Assembly (NCBI GenBank): GCA_043814035.1
Contig: JBDRKJ010000007.1
Span: 189,023-253,022 of the forward strand
Length of the DNA stretch: 64,000 nucleotides
Reading direction: 5' to 3'
DNA from: Peribacter sp043814035
GTDB taxonomy: Bacteria; Patescibacteriota; Gracilibacteria; Peribacterales; Peribacteraceae
In this document: positions 56,101 through 63,616 of the stretch, piece after piece
Layout of the letters: each line of letters starts with the position of its first letter
How positions within the stretch are numbered: position 1 is the stretch's first letter
The notes under the pieces: generated by a model
Databases searched by the model: none
The model's input: the letters and a program-made list of their open reading frames with translations, nothing else
What the model was told of the DNA's origin: nothing
Made by a program: the position numbers and the translations under genes

Positions 56101-57541
56101 CCTGATGATCCTTTCGTCAGCCCTCTACAAGAAACCCGCCTTCTTAAACTGCATCGTCAACGGCATCGTGTTGGCGGAGGACGGCAAAAAGATGAGCAAG
56201 CGCCTCAAAAACTACCCCGAGCCCACCGAAGTCGTGAACCGCCACGGTGCAGATGCCGTGCGCTTCACCCTGATGAGTTCCCCTGCAGTGAAGGGAGAAG
56301 ATCTGCGCTTTTCAGAACAACTGGTGGAAGAGACTGTGCGTTCGGTACTGCTGCCACTCTGGAACGTCTACAGCTTCTTCACGACATACGCCAATGCCGC
56401 GAAGTTTGAACCGGTGACAAGCAGGCGTCATTCGAGCCACCCCTTAGATCAGTACATCCGGGCAGAAGTGCAGGATCTGGTGAACCGCATGACACTTCAG
56501 CTTGATCACTACGATCTCTCCGCCGCCTGCAGTGAGATTCACGATACGATCGATGCTCTCACCAACTGGTACGTGCGTTTGTCACGCCGCCGATTCGCCG
56601 GCAAGGGGGACATCGATGAGGAGGATGCGAGCCCGTCTGCCGAGCTGGAAGGACATGAGGGAGAACAATTGGATGCACTTGTGACCCTGTACGACGTGCT
56701 CCTTACGCTGTGCCAGACCCTCGCTCCTCTCTGCCCATTCATTACCGATGCCATCTACGTGAACCTCGTGCCCGAGGAGCACGGTTCGGTGCACCTCACC
56801 GACTGGCCCGATGTGCGTCCTCTTACAAAACAGGAGCACTCTCTCATCGATCGTCACCGTCTGCTACGGCTTTTGGTCTCGCTGGGGCACGGCATTCGCG
56901 CGGGCAAAAAGATCAAAGTGCGCCAACCACTCCAACGTGCCGTTGTCGCGCTGCCGCCTGCACTCGCTTCGATCGCACTCACGGCAGAAGACCGCCATCT
57001 GCTCGCAAGTGAGCTCAATGTGAAAGACCTAGAATTCACCGATGATCCGGGGGTGCTCGCGCTGCGCATTGCACAGGTAGACGCACGCAAGGTGGGTCCG
57101 CGGCTCGGCGCACGCGTGCAAGAGATCATCACCGCAGGAAAATCCGGTGACTTCGCTGTACGGGACGACGGCGCCATTCTGATTCTGGATGAAGTGCTCG
57201 CTCCCGACGAAGTCGCCATCGCCTACCGTGGTACAGAAGGCGCAGATGTCGCTGCCGATCACGGTGTGGTCATGAGTATGGATACCGCGATCACCGAAGA
57301 ACTGAAACGCGAAGGATTGGTGCGCGATCTCATTCGCGTCGTACAGAAGCTGCGCAAAGAAGCTGGTTTGCACTTCACCGATCGTATCGCACTGCAGATT
57401 GACGGACTGCCTGATGTGCTGAAGGAACACGGCAAAACCATCGCCCAAGAGACAAACGCCGCCTTGCAGCAGAATGACGGGCCGCCGCAAAAGGTAGAGG
57501 TGGATGGAGTGCAGGTAACAGTGCAACTGACGAAGCTGTAG
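53120..57541 (+). CDS. ileS: Isoleucyl-tRNA synthetase with two inserted histidine-phosphatase domains
   Basis: 1473 residues against about 1040 for the usual enzyme of this eukaryote-like clade. HYGH (residues 60-63) and KMSKR (1024-1028) are present, with editing-domain residues in between. After GTPLPIWRCRDTGDLTVITGRDEL two phosphoglycerate-mutase-like domains interrupt the core. The first (about 535-715) has RHGE (540-543) and catalytic THAD (His687); the second (about 752-930) has RHGQ (757-760) and CHSG (His900). The short piece DLHKHVVDDVTW between them is the normal IleRS sequence DLHRPxxDxxTW. Immediately after the second comes MQRISEVLDCWFESGSMPY. Both phosphatase sites look complete. 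The function of the insertions is unknown. Confidence 0.95.
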   Translation: MFDSVDPKQRLPELEEGILRYWQEEDVFKRSVKQRKGEKEAAQHSFSFYDGPPFATGLPHYGHLLAGTIKDVIPRYQAMRGKYVERRFGWDCHGLPVENLIEKEHNITSHQQIEEMGIAKFNELCCGSVQRYTKEWRTVVERMGRWVDMDWDYRTMDPEYMESIWWVFSELHKNGLVYEGYKGMYVCPRCATPLSNFEVAQGYKDVTDLSVTVKFELQKERKGIKETEEIKEYLLAWTTTPWTLPGNLFLAVHPKVKYVKFWYQKNGASKETFITSLDFYNKLREQSDSFASATENFPQHKNPNFEIQEIKSDYIDGKELANLKFKPLFPYFAKNNEYKNAFRIITADFVATDEGTGIVHIAPGFGEDDYRVGLKEKVPILQHVTMEGKFIPEVTDFAGMEVKPTEDSGKTDRLVAKWLKEHNKLFDEETYRHSYPHCWRCDSPLLNYATSSWFVNVEKIKEDLLKANAQTEWVPAHLRDGRFGKWLEGARDWAISRNRYWGTPLPIWRCRDTGDLTVITGRDELMAQQKIRFTKVTVLRHGESEGNLIPIYQGTPPGTPLTDTGRAQAKEAASFIKKGEISAIYCSPLARTRETAEVIAKATGASVIEDERLREVSFGEYEGKTVDYSNLTFVKARRAHKLETGSPESIYHFPGMETWRSVQERISAFLTEVLPLHRGGHIVIVTHADPMQNVRHFFNKEDPLKLSHQPYPKYAEPVSFFWDQRTESQLDLHKHVVDDVTWGASAQKSDIALTVVRHGQTDWNAEHKVQGGNVDTPLNETGRAQVQALAKKLKKRKFDVIISSDLKRAVETAEILSTELKAPHVARWKELRERDTGAWSGEPVKKHNTLLPSGEIASPALHPGTPEGGENLETFIRRLAGALERIRADYPGKRVLVACHSGPLKILQTLVENLSLAEAAAIDPKNAEAIELTLSAPMQRISEVLDCWFESGSMPYAQGHFPFAFSHHKKKLPAGFPADFIAEGMDQTRGWFYTLMILSSALYKKPAFLNCIVNGIVLAEDGKKMSKRLKNYPEPTEVVNRHGADAVRFTLMSSPAVKGEDLRFSEQLVEETVRSVLLPLWNVYSFFTTYANAAKFEPVTSRRHSSHPLDQYIRAEVQDLVNRMTLQLDHYDLSAACSEIHDTIDALTNWYVRLSRRRFAGKGDIDEEDASPSAELEGHEGEQLDALVTLYDVLLTLCQTLAPLCPFITDAIYVNLVPEEHGSVHLTDWPDVRPLTKQEHSLIDRHRLLRLLVSLGHGIRAGKKIKVRQPLQRAVVALPPALASIALTAEDRHLLASELNVKDLEFTDDPGVLALRIAQVDARKVGPRLGARVQEIITAGKSGDFAVRDDGAILILDEVLAPDEVAIAYRGTEGADVAADHGVVMSMDTAITEELKREGLVRDLIRVVQKLRKEAGLHFTDRIALQIDGLPDVLKEHGKTIAQETNAALQQNDGPPQKVEVDGVQVTVQLTKL

Positions 57542-57561
57542 AACATCCCGCCTTCCTCCGC

Positions 57562-57567
57562 TACACT
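57562..57567 (+). promoter_or_regulatory. -10 element, leaderless start of the holin-like gene
   Basis: TACACT 7 nt before ATG 57575. Confidence 0.45.
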
Positions 57568-57574
57568 GCCCGCC

Positions 57575-57967
57575 ATGGCTGACTCTTCGGGTTCCCTGCC
57601 GCTCAAGATCACGATGAAGGCGATATTGAATGTCGCACTCGTCTGGGTGATGGCAACGTACCTCGATCAGTACTTCGCACTCACGGGAGGGTGGCGCGCG
57701 ATCATTATCGTCGGCGCACTCTTAACGCTGCTCAACCTGCTCGTGCGCCCGGTACTCGCCATTCTCACGCTCCCTTTAAAACTCTTCGCGACGATCCTCG
57801 CTGTGATTGTGGTGAACGGACTCTTTGTATGGCTCGTGCACCTGCTCGTGCTCAAGATGGATCCTGCCGTCGTGGGATTGGAGATTTTTGGCGGTGTATG
57901 GGGCTGGATCGTCGTTGCTTCTGCTATCGGGTTCGCGAACTGGATAATGAAGGAAATCCTCCGATAA
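57575..57967 (+). CDS. Phage holin family (superfamily IV) membrane protein
   Basis: 130 residues with four transmembrane helices and the conserved core LLNLLVRPVLAILTLPLKLFATILAVIVVNGLFVWLVHLLV, matching the small four-helix holin-like family (PF04020-type). In non-phage genomes these proteins are of unclear function. It follows ileS closely (33 bp) but has its own -10 box. Confidence 0.8.
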   Translation: MADSSGSLPLKITMKAILNVALVWVMATYLDQYFALTGGWRAIIIVGALLTLLNLLVRPVLAILTLPLKLFATILAVIVVNGLFVWLVHLLVLKMDPAVVGLEIFGGVWGWIVVASAIGFANWIMKEILR

Positions 57968-57970
57968 AGG

Positions 57971-58165
57971 TTACAGATTCTTCTGCACAAAATCCTGCAG
58001 CGCCCATGAGAGCCCTTTGATCACTACATTTGGCGGTGCTTCGTGATGCGACCAGATGAAGCCAAACTCCTTCTCGCTTTTCTGAAATCCAAAGACGATG
58101 AAGCTGGGAACATCAAGATCTTTGAGGAACGCTTCGATGCGCTTCTGTAGCTCTGCTTGATCCAT
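57971..58165 (-). CDS. Hypothetical protein
   Basis: 64 residues from ATG 58165: MDQAELQKRIEAFLKDLDVPSF, then IVFGFQKSEKEFGFIWSHHEAPPNVVIKGLSWALQDFV. The pattern fits small proteins of unknown function widespread in reduced genomes. The longer frame to 58303 overlaps the promoter region of the SLH gene and is not used. Convergent with the holin-like gene. Confidence 0.6.
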   Translation of the reverse strand: MDQAELQKRIEAFLKDLDVPSFIVFGFQKSEKEFGFIWSHHEAPPNVVIKGLSWALQDFVQKNL

Positions 58166-58269
58166 AGAATAAGGGGAAGATGCAAGCAGCGTAGAGGGTC
58201 GATTCGAAAATCGCCAATGACCAATCGTGCCTGTGGTACGATACCTCACGAAAACCCCCGCCCACCCCC

Positions 58270-59424
58270 ATGCGTCTGACTCGCTGGTTCCTCTCACTCG
58301 CACTCGTCGCTCTCGGATTTCTTCCGTCCGCTGCCGCGGCGATGTTCTTTCACGACGTGCCCGACACGCATCCGTATGCCGAGTCGATCGAGCTCCTCAG
58401 GCAACGCGACATCGTGCAGGGATTCATCATGCCGGGGGAGTATCGCGTCTTCTGGCCCGAATCACCCGTCACACGCGCAGAATTTGTGAAGATGATCGTG
58501 CACGCTCTTTCACCGCAGACACTCATCGACGGCTGCCTTGACGACGAATCATCGCTGCAAAAATTCGGCCTCGGCATGCAACTATCGGATGTGCCGTCGG
58601 ATGCCTGGTTCGCGCCGTCGGTCTGCGTGGCGTGGTCATACCGATTCGTCTCGGGATACGGGGATGGCACGTTTCGCCCTGATCGCCCCATCACCCTCGC
58701 CGAAGCGGCGAAGATTCTCTCAATCGCTTTCAAGCTCGCCCCGGTCAAAATCCCAGATTTAGACCTGCTCGGTACGGAGTGGTACAAGCCCTACTTGCAC
58801 TATCTCGATACGGCGAAAGCGATCCCACCGACAGCGCAGGACTATGCGCACATCCTCACGCGGGGAGAAATAGCCGAAATGCTCGCGCGACTCCTCAAAT
58901 TGCCCTCAGAACTAGCACCCGAGCAACGCATCGCTCTCGATGAAGTGGAGGTGGCAAACCCCGTCACGTGGACACAGGTTCTCAATAAAGAGCTTGGCTA
59001 TGCACTTTCGTATCCGAATTCCTGGCCTTCTCCGCACCTCGTTACCCGTGGCACGTACGACGGAACAATCTTTCCCAAATTACGTTCCCTCTGGAAACTC
59101 TACGTCGGACCCCAGAGAGACTGCTGGGGATGGAACGCGTGCATCGAAACTGATTTCTCGCTTACAGGCTTTCCTCTAAGCGAGGTACATGACTCGATCG
59201 CGGAATTGGACGAGGCGACAAATGTCTACATCCTCTCGGATGAGACCGTCGGAACTACCCGCACTATCCTCTATGAAGAAACACAATCCTGTACGGCCCG
59301 TAGTGCCTTCATCGTGACACTCCACCATTTCGTGCGCTTTTCGCTGCACTGCGGAAGTTCGCTCCATAATCCTGAAACAGCGTTTATGCGCATGTTAAGC
59401 AAACTGCAGGTATTAGACGATTGA
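58270..59424 (+). CDS. SLH-domain surface protein
   Basis: 384 residues. A signal peptide (LTRWFLSLALVALGFLPSAAAA) precedes three SLH repeats to about residue 215: FFHDVPDTHPYAESIELLRQRDIVQGFIM, LSDVPSDAWFAPSVCVAWSYRFVSGYGDGTFRPDRPITLAEAA and LLGTEWYKPYLHYLDTAKAIPPTAQDYAHILTRGEIAEML. A C-terminal domain (about 225-384) with several Cys (DCWGWNACIE, CTARS, HCGSS) is unrecognised. It is probably anchored to secondary cell-wall polymer. The next gene encodes a shorter SLH protein, suggesting a small cluster. Confidence 0.85.
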   Translation: MRLTRWFLSLALVALGFLPSAAAAMFFHDVPDTHPYAESIELLRQRDIVQGFIMPGEYRVFWPESPVTRAEFVKMIVHALSPQTLIDGCLDDESSLQKFGLGMQLSDVPSDAWFAPSVCVAWSYRFVSGYGDGTFRPDRPITLAEAAKILSIAFKLAPVKIPDLDLLGTEWYKPYLHYLDTAKAIPPTAQDYAHILTRGEIAEMLARLLKLPSELAPEQRIALDEVEVANPVTWTQVLNKELGYALSYPNSWPSPHLVTRGTYDGTIFPKLRSLWKLYVGPQRDCWGWNACIETDFSLTGFPLSEVHDSIAELDEATNVYILSDETVGTTRTILYEETQSCTARSAFIVTLHHFVRFSLHCGSSLHNPETAFMRMLSKLQVLDD

Positions 59425-59505
59425 GTGAGCACGATGCGTGTTCAACCCCTGTTGCACGAAAGAGAAGAATGGTTCACAATCCCCTCCTTCTTTCCCGCCT
59501 TTTCT

Positions 59506-60123
59506 ATGTTTACTCGTCCCCTCTCTCTTCTTCTCTCGCTCGCGCTGTTCGCGCCTAATGCGGCAGTTGCGTACTTTCCTGAAGATATTCTGCTTCCTCC
59601 ACCTGTTCCCACTCTGTTCGTGGAAGAGCCCGTGCCAACGATCTTGCCGCCATTACTGTCAGCCGTAGAAACCGTCGCCTACACATGGAACAGCGGTGAA
59701 ACTATCAAGCGTTCCACTTTTGTGGCAGCCATCGTGCGTCGCCTCTACAAACCTTCTCAGCGCTGTTTCCCCAAGCTCTCGGAATCTGATTACTCTCTGC
59801 TGGCACGCGATGTCGAGAAAGATGCCTCATACGGCATTGACCTGTGCACAGCTATGCGCGCGGGAATCATGCGCGGCTTCACAGACGGCACCTTCCGCCC
59901 GAATGCCCTCGTGACACGCGCCGAGGCCGCCAAGGCGCTGGCTAAGGCTTTCCAATTGGCTACGGATACCACAGATCCAAATGAATGGTGGTCCGATCAC
60001 TACGTCAAAGCCCTCATTGCCGGTGGTGCACTTTCGGCTGATGCTGATCTGAATGGCCCCATCACCCGCGGTGAATTATCGAAGATGCTGTGGACGGTGC
60101 GGGCAATGAAAAAGGCGCAGTAA
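59506..60123 (+). CDS. SLH-domain surface protein (short)
   Basis: 205 residues from ATG 59506 (an earlier in-frame ATG at 59425 gives a poor signal peptide). Signal peptide LSLLLSLALFAPNAAVA, a Pro-rich linker, then about three SLH-like segments (VAYTWNSGETIKRSTFVAAIVRRL, IDLCTAMRAGIMRGFTDGTFRPNALVTRAEAAKALAKAF, WWSDHYVKALIAGGALSADADLNGPITRGELSKML) to the C-terminus. No other domain. A terminator follows. Confidence 0.82.
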   Translation: MFTRPLSLLLSLALFAPNAAVAYFPEDILLPPPVPTLFVEEPVPTILPPLLSAVETVAYTWNSGETIKRSTFVAAIVRRLYKPSQRCFPKLSESDYSLLARDVEKDASYGIDLCTAMRAGIMRGFTDGTFRPNALVTRAEAAKALAKAFQLATDTTDPNEWWSDHYVKALIAGGALSADADLNGPITRGELSKMLWTVRAMKKAQ

Positions 60124-60146
60124 AGATTTTCTTCGCATATTGAAAC

Positions 60147-60183
60147 GTCACCCCGATCACGAGAGAGAGGGGTGGTGTTTTTT
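60147..60183 (+). terminator. Rho-independent terminator after the SLH gene
   Basis: CACCCC (60149-60154) pairs with GGGGTG (60169-60174), followed by GTGTTTTTTG. Confidence 0.7.
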
Positions 60184-60418
60184 GTGGTAATGATGCCAAA
60201 GGAGCCTACAATGGCGCTCTCGATCGTTCACAGCATGGGCCCTTCGACTCGTCCCGCTTATGCGGGACTCGCTCAGGACCCACGATCTTCGGCTTCGCAC
60301 GGCGTCCTCCGGACTTGTGCTCAGCTCGAATTCACGTGGGGATGACAGGTTTCGACCCTTCGACTGCGCTCAGGGTCTCCTGCATGATTGTTATGATATC
60401 GAGCGCTTTCTATGTTGT
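60184..60418. other. Non-coding region with palindromic repeats upstream of tmRNA
   Basis: Contains CCCTTCGACTCGTCCCGCTTATGCGGGACT...CTCAGG (60240-60278, core 60251-60268) and a second, related GACCCTTCGACTGCGCTCAGGGTC palindrome (about 60354-60378). The first core matches the typA-leader element. No gene is seen; the tmRNA promoter should lie at its right end. Confidence 0.55.
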
Positions 60419-60813
60419 GGGGATGAATTGGTTTCGACAGCGTGATACTGGTGAAGTTTAGCTTCTGTTCGGGATGGCAACGGTTCCCGTACCCACTGTT
60501 GCAAACAATATCTGCCATTGCAGATGTACCAGCGGTCTTCAAGAAGGCGTTCGCGAGTTTCGTGCCCGCCCTTGCAGTCGCCTAGGTTCGCTCTATGCGG
60601 ACACGTCTCACTCTGGATTCTCGCTAAGGAGATGAGACGTCACTAGCGAGGCAGTGTCACCGTCTGATGTCGCGGTGACGCGGTCAACCAGGCATCATCC
60701 CTCGCACCCGTTCTCTGCTTCTCTCTAACGGGTTGCGAGTACGAGAGGAGCACGACAGTACAAGCAGCTGCACTACACGTTGGACCCGGGTTCGATTCCC
60801 GGCATCTCCACCA
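60419..60813 (+). ncRNA. ssrA: tmRNA (ssrA)
   Basis: The 5' GGGGATG pairs with CATCTCC at the 3' end (60803-60809), followed by A and encoded CCA (60811-60813). The T-arm GGACCCGGGTTCGATTCCCGGCATCTCC-like ending is canonical, as is ATTGGTTTCGACAG at the 5' end. The tag frame ends PALAVA-TAG (stop 60583-60585), so the peptide terminates in LAVA rather than the usual ALAA. The resume codon was not determined by eye. Its 3' quarter is overlapped on the other strand by the C-terminus of the recombinase. Confidence 0.95.
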
Positions 60814-62426
60814 TATTTATTTACCCGATTTATAACTTTCGGGATAGCATAGTCGATAGACATCTTGCCTGAGGAATAGATAGTAACCTTGTTAACGAGT
60901 AGGCGGATAATTCCTTCTTTCATCTTCCTGTTTATCTTCCTGTATTTCTTGTTGTACGCCTTCGCCAGTTTACCAAGGGAATCCTTCATATCCTCCTTCT
61001 CACGTTCGCTTCGCAGTAACAGCTGTAAACGGGCTATTTCGTTATGCAGCGTAAGAGACTCCTGATCTATCTCTGCTACCTCTTTGTCATAGAGCTTCTC
61101 GGAGAGAGTGCCACGCCTTAGTGCTGCAACAAGTCTTCCTTGCTCCTTTTCCTTCTCTGAAAGACCCACTGTGTATTCTTCGATGGATTTCTCATACTCA
61201 GCAGACTTGGAATCTTTGCGTATCTTTTTATCCAACTCCTTTAAAGCTGACTTTGGATTTTGCAATAGCTGGTCAATTGGTTCCCACACAATGGCATCAA
61301 GTTTGATCTCCGACCATTCCTTGTTCTTGCAGGGCTTCTCGCTCTTGCTAGGGTTCTTCCGGCTGCAATGATAATAGTGATATACCTTGCCACCTTTCTT
61401 CTTTGGGTAGCCCTTGTACCGCCCGCCGCATTCGCCACAGTAGATTTTGCTACGGAGAAGGTAGATGTGGTCTGATTCACGGACGGAGTACTGTTCGTTC
61501 TCACGAACGATGAGCTTGGCTTTTTGAAAGACTTTCTCGTCTACGATCTTGGGGCATTTCAGAGGTATCCATTCGTCACGCGGTCGGAGTCGTTGCCGTG
61601 TCTTCCCATCATCATTCAAGTATGTTTCACGCTTCCCGTAATAGTAAGTACCGGCATATTCGTCCTTCTCCAAAAGGTCGGAAATAGCAGCCTGTCCCCA
61701 GAAGCCGGGATTATTTGTCCTTCGCTTAACACCCATCCGGTCAGATTTCGTCGGCACACGTTCAGCCGTAAGAATCTTGGCTATCTCAGTCTGTGTGCGC
61801 TTTTCATTTACAAACAAATGGAAAATCTTCTTCACAATAGTAGCTTCGTCCTTGTTTTCTACCATTTTCTTCTCTACAACATCGTAACCGAACGGCGGAT
61901 ATTTGCCTCCTACGTAATGCCCATTCTTTGCACCTTGGATTTTGCCCATGATTGTCCGCTCACGAATCGTCTCTCGTTCCATTTCTGCAATGGCAGCGAG
62001 TACTGTCAGGGAAAATCTACCCGTGGCGGTTGAGGTATCTATACTTTCATTTTTGGAGACAAATTCCACATTGTTCTGTTTTAATGTCTCAATGGTCTCA
62101 AGGAGTAGAATAGTTTTTCTAAACAGCCGGTCGATCTTCCAGACCAGTAGGACATCGAATTTACCTTTACTTGCATCAGCCATCATCTTACGAAACGCAG
62201 GACGTTCGTCATCTGCCCCAGAATAGCCATCATCCACGTATAAGAGCGTTTCTTTCGTAATCCAGCCTTTATCAGCTTTATTGGACTTAATGTACAAATC
62301 TAGGCTTTCCTGCTGACCATCTAAACTGTAACCACTTCTTGCTTGTTCCAATGTGCTTACACGGATGTACCGAGCTACGAGTTTTGGCTTTGTGCCTTTT
62401 ACATCTTTCGTTATTTTCATATTCAT
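60684..62426 (-). CDS. Large serine recombinase
   Basis: 580 residues. The resolvase catalytic domain has the nucleophile in ARYIRVSTLEQARSGYS and the conserved arginines in DRLFRKTILLLE and AEMERETIRERT. A Recombinase domain (GKIQGAKNGHYVGGKYPPFGY) follows, then a zinc ribbon (CGECGG with CSRKN and CKN) and a coiled coil (about 440-560). The last 40 residues (from GGDAGNRTRV) are encoded by the antisense strand of the tmRNA 3' end, which indicates that the element inserted there and the frame runs on. Integrases of this type excise or insert their element at attachment sites; the opposite element end was not found in the window. Confidence 0.92.
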   Translation of the reverse strand: MNMKITKDVKGTKPKLVARYIRVSTLEQARSGYSLDGQQESLDLYIKSNKADKGWITKETLLYVDDGYSGADDERPAFRKMMADASKGKFDVLLVWKIDRLFRKTILLLETIETLKQNNVEFVSKNESIDTSTATGRFSLTVLAAIAEMERETIRERTIMGKIQGAKNGHYVGGKYPPFGYDVVEKKMVENKDEATIVKKIFHLFVNEKRTQTEIAKILTAERVPTKSDRMGVKRRTNNPGFWGQAAISDLLEKDEYAGTYYYGKRETYLNDDGKTRQRLRPRDEWIPLKCPKIVDEKVFQKAKLIVRENEQYSVRESDHIYLLRSKIYCGECGGRYKGYPKKKGGKVYHYYHCSRKNPSKSEKPCKNKEWSEIKLDAIVWEPIDQLLQNPKSALKELDKKIRKDSKSAEYEKSIEEYTVGLSEKEKEQGRLVAALRRGTLSEKLYDKEVAEIDQESLTLHNEIARLQLLLRSEREKEDMKDSLGKLAKAYNKKYRKINRKMKEGIIRLLVNKVTIYSSGKMSIDYAIPKVINRVNKYGGDAGNRTRVQRVVQLLVLSCSSRTRNPLERSRERVRGMMPG

Positions 62427-62628
62427 GTGTAACGATTATATGGCACATTACAGTAATCACTAAACCGGAAGATGTGGAATGCCATATCAAGGCCTACCAA
62501 TTGAACTCTATGCTGTTCATAGGCACATTCTTACATAATCATGGCTAATTTCCCTGTAAACCTATTTAAGGCTCTAAGACATTGAAGCGATCTTATTTCT
62601 TGGTAGAGGGGAAGTATGCACGAAGCGT

Positions 62629-62931
62629 TTAACTGTGGTACCACCATCGGGCAATTTTCGCCCAGAAGTAACTGATAATTCCACCGAGAATTATAAGCAT
62701 TCCTATTGTTGCAAGTGCATTACTTTCCACGCCTGCCCCGAGAAACAACACAAACAAGCCTGCAAACATTGCAGCGATAGAAAGTAGCATTTGTTTCTTA
62801 ATGGACTTAGAAGTCAGTTCGACTGTAGTTGCCTGTTTTCCAAGCATGGAGGAACAGTGTTTGCACTTTTGAGCGTCTATGAGAATTTTTTCTGCACAAA
62901 ATGGACAGGATTTAAAAGAATCTTTAGTCAT
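62629..62931 (-). CDS. Zinc-ribbon membrane protein
   Basis: 100 residues: an N-terminal zinc ribbon with CPFCAEKILIDAQKCKHC (two CxxC pairs) and two transmembrane helices (about 47-66 and 75-93). Such proteins are common in accessory regions and of unknown role. The start is the ATG at 62931; it lies between the recombinase and a larger gene on the same strand. Confidence 0.7.
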   Translation of the reverse strand: MTKDSFKSCPFCAEKILIDAQKCKHCSSMLGKQATTVELTSKSIKKQMLLSIAAMFAGLFVLFLGAGVESNALATIGMLIILGGIISYFWAKIARWWYHS

Positions 62932-62965
62932 GGTAGTAAATGAGGGAACATATAAAATTACTACA

Positions 62966-63616
62966 TTAATTAGAAAGAGCAGTTACAATTTTCTGAGATA
63001 TATCAATGGCACGCTGAGGCAACTCAAGCATCTCTATTGCTAAAGCTTCTGCATCTTCGACAGCACCTACTTTGCCATCAACAACCTTGGGCATTATTTC
63101 TGCGTAATCATCAGGCAATCTTTTAAAATCAGCAATGAGAGCAATCCATTTGTTATGCAAGCTTCTGATATTATCCGGTACCTGAACATTTGTTATTAAC
63201 CTCTTAGACTCTTGTACAGACTCTCTGGCTCGTTCCAATGCAGTGTTGTGAATAAACATGCCAGCAAACATTGTTTCATCATCTCCTTCATAATACGCGG
63301 CTGTAATCGTACGCATGGATTCATTAGCCATGCCCATAAATTCAAGGGATTCGGCTAGCTTGTCATAGCTTTTTGCGTGCACCTCGGCGTACTCCTTATT
63401 CAATTTGTTTTTGGCTACTCTGTCTTCATCTTTTTTTGTTGGTTGCACTTTTTGTGGTTGTTCAATCCGTTGTGGCTGTTTAACTTCCTGTACTGGAGCT
63501 TGTTCCCTGAAAAGAACTTTTTCCTGGCTGGAGTTATCAGTCCTTAACTGACTGTAACCAAAAATACAAACTACGAAGAAAAAACCGACAGCGACGTTCT
63601 TCCAAAGATTATCCAT
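62966..63616 (-). CDS. Hypothetical secreted or membrane-anchored protein
   Basis: 216 residues from ATG 63616, which gives an N-terminal hydrophobic segment (MDNLWKNVAVGFFFVVCIFGYSQL). A polar Gln/Pro/Lys-rich linker follows, then a helical region (residues about 70-210, YAEVHAKSYDKLAESLEFMGMANESMRTITAAYYEGD) without a known domain. Probably a recombinase-associated cargo gene. The frame upstream to 63703 overlaps a structured non-coding region. Confidence 0.6.
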   Translation of the reverse strand: MDNLWKNVAVGFFFVVCIFGYSQLRTDNSSQEKVLFREQAPVQEVKQPQRIEQPQKVQPTKKDEDRVAKNKLNKEYAEVHAKSYDKLAESLEFMGMANESMRTITAAYYEGDDETMFAGMFIHNTALERARESVQESKRLITNVQVPDNIRSLHNKWIALIADFKRLPDDYAEIMPKVVDGKVGAVEDAEALAIEMLELPQRAIDISQKIVTALSN

